From positions 2,549,453 to 2,613,452 of the forward strand of contig PSQN01000017.1 of NCBI GenBank assembly GCA_002989075.1: a stretch of 64,000 nucleotides of DNA, in the 5' to 3' direction. A program made the position numbers and the translations under genes. The notes under the pieces are model-generated. The model was not told where the DNA came from and made no database searches. It saw only the letters and a program-made list of their open reading frames with translations. The stretch comes from Arthonia radiata (taxonomy: Eukaryota; Ascomycota; Arthoniomycetes; Arthoniales; Arthoniaceae). The stretch's first letter is position 1, and every line of letters starts with the position of its first letter. Below are positions 20,778 through 32,056 of this stretch, in pieces.

Positions 20778-23700
20778 ATGCCTCCAAAGGCAAGAAAACC
20801 GGCACCAAAGGCAACAGCAGCTAAGAAAGCAGAGACAGCATCGTCGGCATCAACATCCAAATCAAACCAGAAGCCCCCACCTTGCACAGCGAAGGCGTCT
20901 GGTAACACTGAACAGAAGCTAGAGGGGGCTAAAGAGGTCGACACGTCAAATGATGAGCGTCCTCGCAAACGCCGGCATATTGAGAGTGGTCAGGATGATG
21001 CCTTCGACACGCTACTTGAACCTTTCTATTATGGCAAACATCTGTCAGATCCCATTGATACAGCGCGAGACAAGTGGAATCTTTTGCCAGCTTTTCTGAA
21101 AGTCAAGGGGCTTGTCAAGCAGCATATTGACTCTTACAATTTCTTTTTGGACGTAGAGTTGAAAAACATTATGCGAGCCAATCAGTGGATCCGAAGCGAC
21201 GTCAACGACAAGTTCTGGTTCAAGTATACTAATATTAGAGTTGGAAGACCGAACAGACAAGCCGAAGATGACCAACGTGTTCAAGACTCTTCGATTACAC
21301 CCAACGAGTGCCGACTCCGCGATATGACATATGCTGCGCCAATCTTCGTCGACTACATGTATCAAAAAGCGCACATGACAGCAGTACGAAAGAACGTCCT
21401 CATCGGTCGAATGCCAATGATGTTGCGAAGCAATAGATGCGCCTTGAGTGGCAAGTCTGAGCAGCAGATGGCGCACTTGAAGGAGTGCGCGGTCGATCCT
21501 GGCGGCTACTTCATTGTTAAAGGTCAAGAAAAGGTCATACTCGTTCAGGAGCAGCTGAGCAAGAACCGTGTCATCGTCGAGTCTCAGAAAGGCATCGTCC
21601 AGGCATCAGTGACCAGTTCGACACACGAAAGGAAATCCAAGAGTTATGTCTTGCTCAAGAAAGGGCGACTCTACCTTCGGCACAACGTATTAAGCGAAGA
21701 TGTGCCTGTCGCTATTGCCCTCAAAGCGATGGGAGTCACCAATGACAGAGAGATCCTGGAGCTTGCTACTGGCAAGGATCGCTTGTATCAAGATCTGTTC
21801 TTACCAAACCTTGAGGAAGTGGTCCAAGAGGGTGTTTTCACCCAACAGCAAGCATTGGAATACATCGGCATAAGAGTCAAGATACGAAGGCCGTTCGGCA
21901 ATGGGCCTCGTATTCGCAACCCTCAACAGGAGGCGCTGGAGGCATTGGCCACAGTCATAATCACGCATGTGCCGGTCGATGATCTCAATTTCCGTCCGAA
22001 GGCTTTGTACGTTGCGTTCATGGTTCGCCGTGTGCTCGCTGCAATGCATGATCCTAAGTTGGTTGACGACCGAGATTACGTTGGCAATAAGCGGCTTGAG
22101 CTTGCAGGTCAAATGCTTTCACTGCTGTTCGAGGATCACTTCAAGAGATTCAACCATGACCTGAAGCTACGTTTTGATCGTGGTCTGAACAAGAAGAACG
22201 CTGTCCAGGCCTTCGATGCTCATGATATGTTCCGTATGCATACTAATCAGATCACCATGGGTATGGAGCGTGCGATAGCAACAGGCAACTGGAATCTCAA
22301 GCGCTTCAAAATGGAGAGAGCTGGCGTTACTCATGTTCTCAGTCGACTCTCTTACATCTCAGCGCTTGGTATGATGACTCGAATCACTTCGCAGTTCGAG
22401 AAGACGCGCAAAGTATCAGGGCCTCGCGCCTTGCAATCATCCCAATTTGGCATGCTCTGTCCGTCAGACACCCCAGAAGGCGAGGCTTGTGGTCTTGTCA
22501 AGAATCTCGCCCTCATGACTCACATTACTACTGAAGATGCTGAAGACGCAGTACGAGAGCTCATATATTTCCTCGGGGCTGAAGATGTCACGCAATGTTC
22601 TGGCGAACAGATCTACGGCGAGCACTCATACATTATCTTCGTCAATGGCACGCCCGTCGCTCTAACCCGCGAGCCACAGACGTTCCTCGTCACCTTCCGC
22701 AACTTCCGCCGCATGGGTCGCGTTTCCGAGTTCGTCTCTATCCACATCAATCACCACCACAACGCGGTCCACATTGCTACCGACGAAGGCCGCATATGCC
22801 GACCTCTTATCGTTGTGGAGAAGGGACGCTCGAGGGTGAAGAAGCGTGACCTCGAAAGCCTCCGCAAGGGACGCATGGGCTTCGATGACTTCTTGACACG
22901 TGGTTATGTTGAGTATCTCGATGTCAATGAAGAGAACGACTCCAATATTGCTGTTTATGAAATAGACATCTCCGACACCACCACTCACCTCGAAATTGAA
23001 CCCTTTACCATCCTTGGCGCAGTCGCTGGCTTGATCCCTTATCCTCATCACAACCAGTCTCCTCGAAATACCTACCAATGCGCCATGGGCAAGCAAGCTA
23101 TCGGGGCCATCGCCTACAACCAATTCACCCGCATCGACACCCTCCTCTACCTCATGGTTTACCCCCAAAAGCCTCTCGTCCGCACACGCGCCATTGAACT
23201 CGTCAAATACGACAAACTCCCTGCCGGCCAAAACGCCATCGTGGCCGTCATGTCCTACTCCGGCTATGACATCGAAGACGCGCTCGTCCTCAACAAAGCC
23301 TCCATCGACCGCGGCTTTGGACGTTGTCAAGTCCTCCGTAAGAACGCCACGCACATGAAACGCTACGCTAACGGCAACTACGACGACTTCGGCGCTGCGG
23401 ACCCGAAGAAAGCCAGCCACCGCAACATAGGAGTTGACGGCATCATCGAGGTTGGCGCGCAGATGAAGAAAGAAGATGTCTACCTCGTCAAGAATATCCC
23501 GAATAATACCTCCTCCACCGCGCTTGACCCCACCAACCCGTCAAGCACGCGCAGACAGAATAACGATTACCATACCGTTGACATGGGCTACAAGCTCCCG
23601 GATCCGTGCCACATCTCACAGATCATGCTCTCCACCACCGAAAACGAGAGCACGCTCCTCAAGATCCAAACGCGCCAGACTCGTCGCCCGGAAGTCGGCG

Positions 23701-24428
23701 ATAAGTTCTCGTCGCGCCATGGACAGAAGGGTGTGGTCGGCCTCATCGCGGAGCAGACGGACCTCCCCTTCACAGACGAAGGCATCGTACCCGACGTGAT
23801 CATGAACCCGCACGGTTTTCCATCTCGCATGACGGTTGGCAAGATGCTCGAGCTTGTGGCGGGCAAAGCCGGTGTCCTGCGAGGGCAACCCGAATACGGT
23901 ACCGCGTTCGGCGGGAGCAAAGTTGAAGACATGGGCGCGGAGCTCGTGAAGAGAGGCTTCAACTACGGAGGCAAGGATTACATGACGTGCGGCATTACAG
24001 GCGAGCCGATGCCGGCCTACGTGTTCTTCGGGCCGATCTACTACCAGAAGCTCAAGCACATGGTGCAAGACAAGCTACACTCGCGTTCACTGGGTCCAAA
24101 GACGACGTTGACGCGGCAGCCAACTGAGGGTCGAAGTCGAGGCGGTGGGCTGAGGTTAGGAGAGATGGAGCGTGACTGCCTCATTGCGTACGGAGCTAGT
24201 CAGCTATTGCTGGAGAGGCTGATGCTTAGCAGTGACAAGCATGAGTGTGAGATCTGCGAGGGATGCGGCGGCATGGGGTATCTGGGCTGGTGCGGCTTCT
24301 GCAAGAGCGGAGAGGGCGTGCGGCAGATGACGATGCCGTATGCGGCCAAGCTGCTGGTGCAGGAGCTGGCCAGTATGGGTGTGGGTGTGAAGCTGAAGCT
24401 CGAGGATGCCGTTGGTGGTGACGAGTGA
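20778..24428 (+). CDS. RET1: RNA polymerase III second-largest subunit (RPC2)
   Basis: Catalytic beta-like subunit of RNA polymerase III, which transcribes tRNA and 5S rRNA genes in the nucleus. A single exon of 1,216 residues. The N-terminal 75 residues are Lys/Ala/Ser-rich and variable. The Pol III-type motif DKWNLLPAFLKVKGLVKQHI follows, which distinguishes it from Pol I and Pol II subunits. Family blocks are present in order: protrusion and lobe, fork (RALQSSQFGMLCPSDTPEGE), hybrid-binding (VMSYSGYDIEDALVLNKAS), wall (RPEVGDKFSSRHGQKGVVG), and the C-terminal clamp with a zinc site, CEICEGCGGMGYLGWCGFC. No intron and no anomaly. Confidence 0.97.
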   Translation: MPPKARKPAPKATAAKKAETASSASTSKSNQKPPPCTAKASGNTEQKLEGAKEVDTSNDERPRKRRHIESGQDDAFDTLLEPFYYGKHLSDPIDTARDKWNLLPAFLKVKGLVKQHIDSYNFFLDVELKNIMRANQWIRSDVNDKFWFKYTNIRVGRPNRQAEDDQRVQDSSITPNECRLRDMTYAAPIFVDYMYQKAHMTAVRKNVLIGRMPMMLRSNRCALSGKSEQQMAHLKECAVDPGGYFIVKGQEKVILVQEQLSKNRVIVESQKGIVQASVTSSTHERKSKSYVLLKKGRLYLRHNVLSEDVPVAIALKAMGVTNDREILELATGKDRLYQDLFLPNLEEVVQEGVFTQQQALEYIGIRVKIRRPFGNGPRIRNPQQEALEALATVIITHVPVDDLNFRPKALYVAFMVRRVLAAMHDPKLVDDRDYVGNKRLELAGQMLSLLFEDHFKRFNHDLKLRFDRGLNKKNAVQAFDAHDMFRMHTNQITMGMERAIATGNWNLKRFKMERAGVTHVLSRLSYISALGMMTRITSQFEKTRKVSGPRALQSSQFGMLCPSDTPEGEACGLVKNLALMTHITTEDAEDAVRELIYFLGAEDVTQCSGEQIYGEHSYIIFVNGTPVALTREPQTFLVTFRNFRRMGRVSEFVSIHINHHHNAVHIATDEGRICRPLIVVEKGRSRVKKRDLESLRKGRMGFDDFLTRGYVEYLDVNEENDSNIAVYEIDISDTTTHLEIEPFTILGAVAGLIPYPHHNQSPRNTYQCAMGKQAIGAIAYNQFTRIDTLLYLMVYPQKPLVRTRAIELVKYDKLPAGQNAIVAVMSYSGYDIEDALVLNKASIDRGFGRCQVLRKNATHMKRYANGNYDDFGAADPKKASHRNIGVDGIIEVGAQMKKEDVYLVKNIPNNTSSTALDPTNPSSTRRQNNDYHTVDMGYKLPDPCHISQIMLSTTENESTLLKIQTRQTRRPEVGDKFSSRHGQKGVVGLIAEQTDLPFTDEGIVPDVIMNPHGFPSRMTVGKMLELVAGKAGVLRGQPEYGTAFGGSKVEDMGAELVKRGFNYGGKDYMTCGITGEPMPAYVFFGPIYYQKLKHMVQDKLHSRSLGPKTTLTRQPTEGRSRGGGLRLGEMERDCLIAYGASQLLLERLMLSSDKHECEICEGCGGMGYLGWCGFCKSGEGVRQMTMPYAAKLLVQELASMGVGVKLKLEDAVGGDE

Positions 24429-24578
24429 TTTATCGAACGTATTGAAGAACGAGACGAAAAGCATGGGTGACGGCGAAACGGCCAAAACTCAGCATGAAAG
24501 CACGGAACAGCATAGCCCAGGCGTCAAACAGTCTAGCATATATCGCATACCATTCATGTAATCATAACACATCAGCGT

Positions 24579-26272
24579 CTACAACTTCGCCTTCAGCGCC
24601 GCCTCATCCAACCTCACACCTTCTTCCAACATCCCCAGCCCGCCATCGCCATCCCAAATCTCCCCCTCAAGTCGTCTCGTATTCAAACACCTCATCCCCA
24701 ACTGCTCCATCCTCTCCACACCCAACAACCTCATCGCCGTCTCCGTCTCCTCCTTCAGTATCTCCAGCACCCTTTCCACGCCCTCCTGTCCACCCACCCC
24801 TAGCCCAAACAGCGCCGCTCGTCCTACACCCACACCCCTCGCGCCCAACGCCAGCGCTTTAACAACATCCGTCCCCCGCTTGATCCCACCATCCAGGTAC
24901 ACCTCGAGCTTCTCCAAAACAACCGGACAGTGCCGCCGGATCTCCAACAGCACCAATAGTGGAGGCGGCGCCGTATCCATCGCCCTACCGCCATGATTAC
25001 TCAACACAATCCCCTTCAGCTGCGGATACCGCTGGCTGTACAAGTACGCCAGATACGCATCCTCATGCGTCTGCACGCCTTTCAAAATGATCGGCAGATC
25101 TGTATGCCGACACAGCCACGGGAGTGTGGAAGCCCACGTCAAATCCGCCGCCGTTCCCGCAAACAGCGCCTTCCCCAGGCCTCCGCTCTCTTCAGATTTC
25201 TTGCCCTTCTCCTCTTGCTTGTCATCCCTTCCCGTGTCACCGCTCCTCGGCTCCATGCCCTCCGCTGATTGCACCGCACTCCGCACAGGCAAATTGCTGC
25301 CCACGTTCTTTGCGCGCTCGTCATCTTCTCGCTTCCCCGGCACCGGCGCGTCCAGCGTCAGACATACGAACTTATACTGCTTTATCTTCTTTATCCTCGC
25401 AAGCATGTCCTCGCTCTTCCGCCGGTCCGTCTGCACGTACAATTGCCAGCCCATGACTTGCTCGTCGCCCGCGCCCTCGGCGATCTGCTCAGGCGTCATA
25501 CTCGCATTATTGCTCACGATCTGCACGGTGCCGTGTTTCGCGCACGCGCGTGCGATGCCGCGTTCGCCGTCTGGGTGGGCCAGGCGCGCCATAGCGGCTG
25601 GCGAGACGAAGACGGGCGTGCTGACCTTGTGCCCAAGAAAGGTAGTGGAGAGCGAGCACCGCACCACGTCCACGAAGATGCGCGGCCGCAGCAGGATTTG
25701 CCTGTATATACTGCCGTTGTGCGCTTTCGTGTGGAGGTCGTCACTTGCGGAGTAATAGTACGCCCATGCTTTCTTCGTCAGGAGGGGCGTCGCGGCTCTT
25801 TCGATGTCGTCGAGATTGAGGAGGGTGTCGAGGGGTGGTGGGCCGGCTGGTTCTTCTGCGGAGGAAGAAGAGGAGGCATTGGGTTGTTCGGGCGCGGGGA
25901 GGGTGGAGCGATCGATGGAGCCGAGGAGGGCGGAGGCGGGGAGGGAGTCCTCGAGCGTGCCGGGCGGATGGACGGGGTCGTATTCGGCGGTTGCGTCTTG
26001 GCCGGCTAGTTGGAGGATTATCTTGGTGCCGCCGGGGTGGGAGGGGAGGAAGGATGTAACCTGGTTGTGGTGTTAGGACGGGGTGCTCATGGGTTGTGGT
26101 AAATGCGAAGAGGGAAAGGGCTTTGCAGCACGGTTTCAGCACGTACATCGTAGATTTTGCCGTAGAGGATCACCCAGCAGCTTTCGGAGGTGTTGTGTTT
26201 GAACACTGTATTCTATGTCAGCTTCATACTTTCAAGTGTCCTAGGGTGACCTTCACCTTCAGCGTAGTCCAT
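24579..26272 (-). CDS. CYB2: Flavocytochrome b2-type FMN dehydrogenase (L-lactate DH-like)
   Basis: Oxidises an L-2-hydroxy acid, probably L-lactate, with FMN and passes electrons to heme. Model: complement(join(24579..26060, 26147..26205, 26257..26272)), 518 residues; the first exon is only 16 nt (MDYAE plus one base). Cytochrome b5 domain first ([20 protein letters not shown], heme ligand motif HPGG, later HP of VHPPGT), then a linker, then the FMN barrel ([49 protein letters not shown]). A Lys/Glu/Ser-rich insertion of about 40 residues interrupts the barrel at the loop where b2 proteins vary. There is no N-terminal targeting sequence, unlike yeast Cyb2 of the mitochondrial intermembrane space, so a cytosolic protein is likely. 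Substrate is inferred. Confidence 0.9.
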
Positions 26273-26544
26273 GATTGAGGACGATGATTGCAACCGATAG
26301 GACTCCTAGATCGCTGGGAAGAACATGAACGGATCCGCGCAGAGGCGGAAAATTTTTGGAGAAAGCCATATCGTCGTCGGTAGCAGCTGTGAGGGTATGT
26401 CATTGAGAGGGTGGTCGGTGGAATACCGGCCGAGACGCAGCTCTCACTGCCGAGAGATGAAAAGGAAGACGAAAAAGGAAGGCTGTTCCGATAGCAATGG
26501 GTTTCATTGCGTCTATTTGATAATGTACAGATGAGCGGTATTGC

Positions 26545-29002
26545 CTACAGGTCTTGAGGATACCAGGTGGTGTTTTGCCGCATTGGTGGTGTTGACCGCG
26601 ATGCATCATACTCGTGGAGCTTTCTTTCCCGCACCGCGTTGTACTGTGTAGAGGATTAGCAAAAGTAGAGATACTCGTCGCAAAGCGTACTCACTTTCAT
26701 GAAGAAGTTCATGATCAGTGCCACTGCCAACGATAGACACACGACCACAGGCCCAATGACATTATCAAAGTCCTTACCGCTTCGTCTTTGTATGAGTCGA
26801 CTTCGGTAAATGTAGATTCCGTATCCCCAGAGGGCCGTGAAAACACCGATGACCGTGTAAATGATTCCTAGACTGCGAGCAACGGTGTTATCCTTGCCGG
26901 CAGCATTGAAGAGGCCCAAGGACAGCGACGATAACAGGATGCCGACGTGTTGCCACTTGACGAAAGTACGTTGGTTGGCTAGCCAGACTTTGGCTTCGAC
27001 TTTCACTGGGCCTTCGTCCTTGATCCAGAAGGATGGCTTTTCGACGCCTTCTGGCAGTGATATACCTGGAGATTTTCTAAATCTGGCATACTTGGTGATG
27101 AAGCTGCCGATGCCACGAGAGTCGCGAATTTCCGGGGTTGTCCTAGCAGGCGCCTCGTCTTCCTCAGGAACAATCGATTCGAGTCGTGTCTTCTTCGTCT
27201 CGGGATCGGTACGAGTATCACCAGCGCTGGCCTTGCCGCATCCGCGCTCGCTCTTCGCTTTGGCGACTGGAGAGCCTGCTGAGGATGACGTCTTTCTGGG
27301 TCTCATTTGTGGACTGACGTTCTTGAGCATGCTGCCCACAGCAAAATCATCGTCAGCAATCTTCTGCTTGCGCTGTTGCTCCTCCTCGAAGGCTTGATGG
27401 GGATCCTTGCGAATATCCGTATCCACTTCACTGAGCCAGAACGGAAATTGATTGACGTAATCCTCGAACAATGTGCCAACACCATGCGCAAACTTTGAGA
27501 ACCGCGGCGCAGCCTTGACTAGATGCGAATTCATCAGGTCTTGGATCCACTCGTACTGCTTGTGGCCACGTATTCGGATCTCGAGGATAGCGTACGGGAA
27601 GCGAACGATCTCCCCACTTCGGATCTGATCGAAAGGCCACTCCAGCGAAGTGTCGTCGATGTCTCGTCTGTGCCACTCATTAGTCTCTCGACAGGGCCGA
27701 TCTTCATCCAGTGAGTCTTCTCGAATCAACGCTAAGTGATTGTCCAGCGTAATGCGGACTCGACTGTCCCCTGGAATCTGAAATGCCGCGCGGCTGTAAT
27801 TCGCTCGCAGCACCGGTTGAAGCTGATGCTCTTGAATGAAGTCTTCGATTGTGTTGACGTGCCGCTCAAGGTTGTGCACCTGCTCAGCGTCCTCCCCGTA
27901 GCGGTCACGCGCCTTTTGAATGCTCTTGTCCATTCTGTATCCCTCGTAGAGAAAGGGCTGAACGTATTTGGCCTTTATCGTAAATTTCTCTTCTGTACTG
28001 GTGTCGTCTTCGTGAACGGTCTTCTTCTCGCAATGGATGACAGGCTTATCAGCCAGAGAACGATACCACCGCAGACGCAGAGAAGAGGCGCTATGATCGT
28101 GTATCAATTTTTCATTGTAAAGGCTGAAGGCTGGGTTATCGAAGTAGATAGATGTGACTGTAGGGTCCTGCTCGAATCCCTCGGCGATCTTTGAGGACTG
28201 TGGGTTGTAGACTAGGTCAGGCAGACGCCTCAAAATAACGGTACGGAGCTCGAGCAAATTGTCGGGGTGGACCCAGACTGCGGAAATGGTCAGTAATTTC
28301 AACAAGATTTTCTGCTGCTGCACACTCACATTTATGTGATGTGTATTCCTCGGTCCCCACTTGCGACTCGGTGAATGAAACCTTCTTGTCTCGACCTTGC
28401 ATGTTCTGCCGTACAAAGCTATACATCCCCGATAGCCGGTACAAGAGCGGGGAGTAGTCCTCCTTGTTGAACGGAAACTCCGCGAGACGCACTTGCAAAA
28501 ACGGTCGTACACGATAGCCGTGTCCACGCTTCCTGTCGTGCTTCTTGGCTGCCTTGAGGAAGCCTGTATAGTTGATTCGTGCATACTTCTCAAGCTCGTT
28601 CATCTCCTTGGTGATGCCGTCAAGGTCCCGCAGGACTTCTTGCAGCGTGATTTGCCCTGCCGCTGGAGGCTTCCTCGCTGCTTGAGAACCATCCTCGTGT
28701 CCTTGTTCCTCCTTCTGTACAGCGGTGACAATAGGATTGAGCCTTGCTTCACACTTGTCGGCGCGGTCCTTCAAGTGCTGTGTGGTTTCTGAATGGAATG
28801 TCGCGACCTTGTCCAGCTGAACGTTGATCAGCTCATCGACAAAAGCGTCTTCATCATCTTCTGTCCAGCTTTTCTCATCCTCGGTTGGGGAGCCGGCTTC
28901 GGAACTGTTATCTCGGAGGAGGCGCTTGAGCTTGGAGTAGTCGATATATTGGTCGCGCCATGGTGGATAAATAGAGCGACTCAAGCTCTGCTCGAAATGC
29001 AT
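26545..29002 (-). CDS. Vacuolar transporter chaperone subunit, Vtc2/Vtc3-like
   Basis: Subunit of the VTC complex, which makes polyphosphate from ATP and moves it into the vacuole under control of inositol pyrophosphates. Model: complement(join(26545..26643, 26695..28277, 28330..29002)), 784 residues. N-terminal SPX domain beginning MHFEQSLSRSIYPPWRDQYI; the YPPW start and the overall length match Vtc2/Vtc3 better than Vtc4. Next a tunnel-domain region (SLRLRWYRSLADKPVIHCEK, YSRAAFQIPGDSRVRITLDN, APRFSKFAHG), a charged linker with Lys/Ser/Pro, and a C-terminal VTC1-like domain with three membrane segments. Several residues that bind polyphosphate in Vtc4 (RLRW arginines, the FSKF lysine) are kept, so loss of catalysis cannot be assumed. 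Confidence 0.92.
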
Positions 29003-29580
29003 AGCACGATGTCAGACTGTGTCACTATGGCATGATTGCGGAATAGGGCAGAGTTGTTGGTGCTCGAAAGAGTATCACTGAAGTGGAGAAGCATGTCGGA
29101 GTGTGGGCAGGCGCAAAGGTGAAGGGACTCGATGGGCTTGGGTCAATGAGTTGGTAGCTTTCAAGGTCGGCAACCTCTGCGCCAATCAGCGCCTGCAACC
29201 AGACAATGTGGGATGCGCACGGGCCGTTGAGATCCGCGTTGCAGGAACTGCCCAAGCGTTCCTCGATTCAATTCAAGACGATCCCATGCGCAGACTCGAG
29301 GACGCCTTCAATGGATGTGGAAGAGACTCGAAAGGCAGTGCAAAACAGCACACTCCTCAGTGATCGTCTGTGTTCGCAACGCTTTCCTCAAGGTCGCCGG
29401 TGGAATGCGGCCATCATCACCCTCCAGTTCCCGATAAACACCTTCTCCATGATGCTCTTTCATGTACACAATCTTGATACCGTAGCGCAATTGTTGAAGG
29501 CGCCCCGACTTGCCAAGGACACCATGCGTCCAACCTCTTCCTCTGTCAGCTACGGCGTGCGCAGTATGAATTCACCCCAG
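29003..29580. other. Intergenic with dense overlapping frames
   Basis: 578 bp upstream of the VTC gene and downstream of OPI3. Both strands carry open frames of 70-110 codons. On the minus strand the frame around 29308-29570 reads LQQLRYGIKIVYMKEHHGEG and looks protein-like but has no good start. On the plus strand the frame at 29103-29363 begins MGRRKGEGTRWAWVNELVAF. I could not decide whether either is real. Confidence 0.35.
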
Positions 29581-30465
29581 TTAGTTGCCCTTCTTCCCCG
29601 ATTTCCGCTCCTCGTCCCTCTTCTTGTAGATCATATTTGTAAAAGGATCTTCGTATCGAAGCGCGATCGAGTAACAGGTCCAGACCAGAGCGCTGAGAGC
29701 AAAACCTGCTGGTGCTCGGTAAAGAAGGGCAGTGCCAACAAAGCTGAAGGCGCTGCCCACATACATCGGTGCTCCGCTGACATTGAACGGAAAGCCAGTG
29801 ACTGGCGCGTCCATCAGGATACCAAAGTAATCGCCGAGGTAGGTGCCAGTGATACCCAACGCGTACATTGAAGACAGGACGAGTGTGTTGCCAACGGCGA
29901 TGCAGCCGTAACCGACATAATCCGTGTACGCCCAAGCTTCCAGGAACGGCGATTTGGGCTGGGCCATCAACGCAGTCGCATAGCTTGTTTGAGTGTCAGT
30001 CCTGTGCGATCATCTGCGCTGCCTCGAGTAGGACTGAAGTGTCGACGTACAGTGCGTCCCGAAGTATGCCCAAGGCGAAGATTGAGAGAGCAAGAGCGTA
30101 GCATCCATGCACCTTACCACCAAAGTTTTCAGATATCCATTGGTCGCGGTATTCTGCAACAATCAGTCCAGGACGGAATAGCATGGCGGTTTGCGGGCTT
30201 CACTGATGCAGCCATTCACTTGATTCGACGCAACAAAAACGCACCTACCTTTACGAGCCATAAAGCTGGATTGCGATAATTAGCATTACTCAATCGGACT
30301 GTGAGCCTCACACAAATTTGACGCACTTCCAAAAGCTGGGATTGAAGATGATAGACGCCGCCGAGACTGTATCGACTAATTAGTATTGAATGTGAAAGAA
30401 TCGGAAAATCACAGCTTACAGTACAGGCTCGGCTGACTGAAGTCAATGCGCAACGAAGACGCCAT
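29581..30465 (-). CDS. OPI3: Phospholipid N-methyltransferase OPI3
   Basis: ER membrane enzyme for the last two S-adenosylmethionine-dependent methylations of phosphatidylethanolamine to phosphatidylcholine. Model: complement(join(29581..29983, 30051..30153, 30249..30265, 30327..30366, 30420..30465)), 202 residues, the usual size. The five exons are 46, 40, 17, 103 and 403 nt; phases all agree. N-terminus MASSLRIDFSQPSLYFSAAS, then FNPSFWNFMARKEYRDQW across the small exons. The PEMT signature GTYLGDYFGILMDAPVTGFP and the terminal RYEDPFTNMIYKKRDEE are intact. Several hydrophobic segments span the membrane. A 17-nt internal exon is very small for a fungal gene. Confidence 0.95.
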
Positions 30466-30832
30466 CTTGATTTGTGTATCTTGCACTGCGTGTTGGAGCG
30501 AAAGGATGCTGTCAAAGTCTGCAGAGGTCAAACTTCCAAAGCTACTGCAGCTGCACGTGCACGACGTGGTACTGCGTCATTTGGCATACACGCTGAAGCA
30601 TGTAGGCTTGGCACGACCCTCGACGGCCACTGTACGCGAGATGCAGAAGACACCAGCCAGATTTCAATGAGTTTGAAATTGAAAAAGACACAGCTCGCTA
30701 TTAGCCACATCGCTGAGGGGATTGTAGAATTTCACATTTGGGTCCCCGCCCGCCGGCGCATACGAGAGTAGTAGTCGACTTCGTGTCCATGCTCTAGGTG
30801 CGCTCAGTGCGCTCGTCCGCTCTGCCATGCAT
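30466..30832. other. Intergenic between RPL6 and OPI3
   Basis: 367 bp: terminator region of the ribosomal protein gene and promoter of OPI3 on the same strand. No gene seen, and no inositol-responsive element that I would call with confidence. Confidence 0.4.
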
Positions 30833-31658
30833 TCAGAACACCATTTCGTGCGGCTTGTCACCGTTCCGCAGGCTGAACGACGTGTGGAGGTAGCTGAGGA
30901 GGAATTGTTCCTTCTTGATCGCTGCCAACAACGCTTTATCCACCGCCTTCTGGTCCTCCGCACGACCACTAGCCACCTTCTTCTTCTGTAAATGGTCAGC
31001 ATTCATCGCTAATGACTAATAATCGTAGATGACAGAAAACGCACTTCTGGCTTTTCGCCCTGCTTGAAGAAGGCCTCCTCGCTCTTCTTGTCTTCCGCAC
31101 GTCGGCTCTTGTCACCAAAATAATCCGGCTGCGACACCTTATCGACGACCTTTTGATCCACACCACTCACATCCACCTTCTTACTCGTCGCGATCACATA
31201 TCTTGCGTTTACTCGCCTTAATGGGACGCCATTGGCTTTGAAGGGACCGGTGATAAGAAGAACACCCTGGTCGAGGTGCTTGAGGAGGATGACGCGCTTG
31301 CCGCGGAAACGACCAGCAAGGAGTATGAGGATAGTTCCGGGTTGGAGAGACGGTCGGAGTTTTGTGGGTCGCTGGGTTTTGCGGCTCTGTGTGTGCGTTG
31401 CATGTTAGTGATGATTCAAGATTCGAGATGCTACTACGACGACAGCAAGAGTCTCGCGGAGCAGTCGTTCCCCCCATTGATTCTCCTTCGCTTTCTCTTC
31501 GCCTCGCTAGCATATTGAAAGCGTACCTTCTTGGGCTGAGGAGTATCCTCAGCGGGGTAGTACTTCGATGCCCGCTGGCCTGGCGCTGGGACTGTGCGCT
31601 CGCCCTTGCCGAATTTCTTCGTCACTGGAGCCACATTGCTGTCCGTTGTGGCCGACAT
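30833..31658 (-). CDS. RPL6: 60S ribosomal protein eL6
   Basis: Structural protein of the large ribosomal subunit. Model: complement(join(30833..30985, 31045..31386, 31527..31658)), 208 residues. Introns of 59 and 140 bp are both phase 0. The core eL6 block [20 protein letters not shown] and then [20 protein letters not shown] is intact. The C-terminus reads [20 protein letters not shown] followed by EMVF, as in the family. An N-terminal lysine-rich extension precedes the fold. It sits head to head with RPN13 across about 400 bp. Confidence 0.97.
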
Positions 31659-32056
31659 GGTAGGCTGTGAATACTTGAATGGTTGTCGTGGGTGTTGCTA
31701 GAGCGCCGGTCGGAAGTCGCAGTAGCACCTATGCTTGGTCCGAATTCGAAGTGCGTGCCAAGCCGTGACCACATGTGAAGAGTCGTGGCACGTTGGGCTG
31801 TGTGTTGTGGAGACTTCCACTGCCACAGAGGTACTATAGCCAGGTCTGACTAATCTTTTACTGTAAACGGCAAGGACATATAGTCGTCCTCTGAAAGAGG
31901 TTGCGTCAAAGCTCAGGTGCCTTTCGTCTGAGATATCGGTTGTAGCTTTTGAAAAATATCTTGTTGTCAGCACTCGCATAGCATCGCGCTCTTTTGACAG
32001 TATCTCAATTGTCACTGCAGTCACCACACCCTTTACTTTTCAAGTACTCGACCAGC
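31659..32056. promoter_or_regulatory. Shared promoter of RPL6 and RPN13
   Basis: 398 bp between divergent start codons of a ribosomal and a proteasomal gene. No gene inside; no specific element identified. Confidence 0.45.

Noticed and set aside
22662-23420. 252-codon minus-strand ORF opposite RPC2
   Set aside because: Antisense shadow of a highly conserved coding exon; the Val/Asp-rich composition is typical of a reverse-frame reading.
25269-26009. 246-codon plus-strand ORF opposite the flavocytochrome gene
   Set aside because: Antisense shadow with Arg/Gly-rich, repetitive composition.
29206-29871. 221-codon plus-strand ORF overlapping OPI3
   Set aside because: Its second half is antisense to the conserved OPI3 last exon; the first half has no supporting features.
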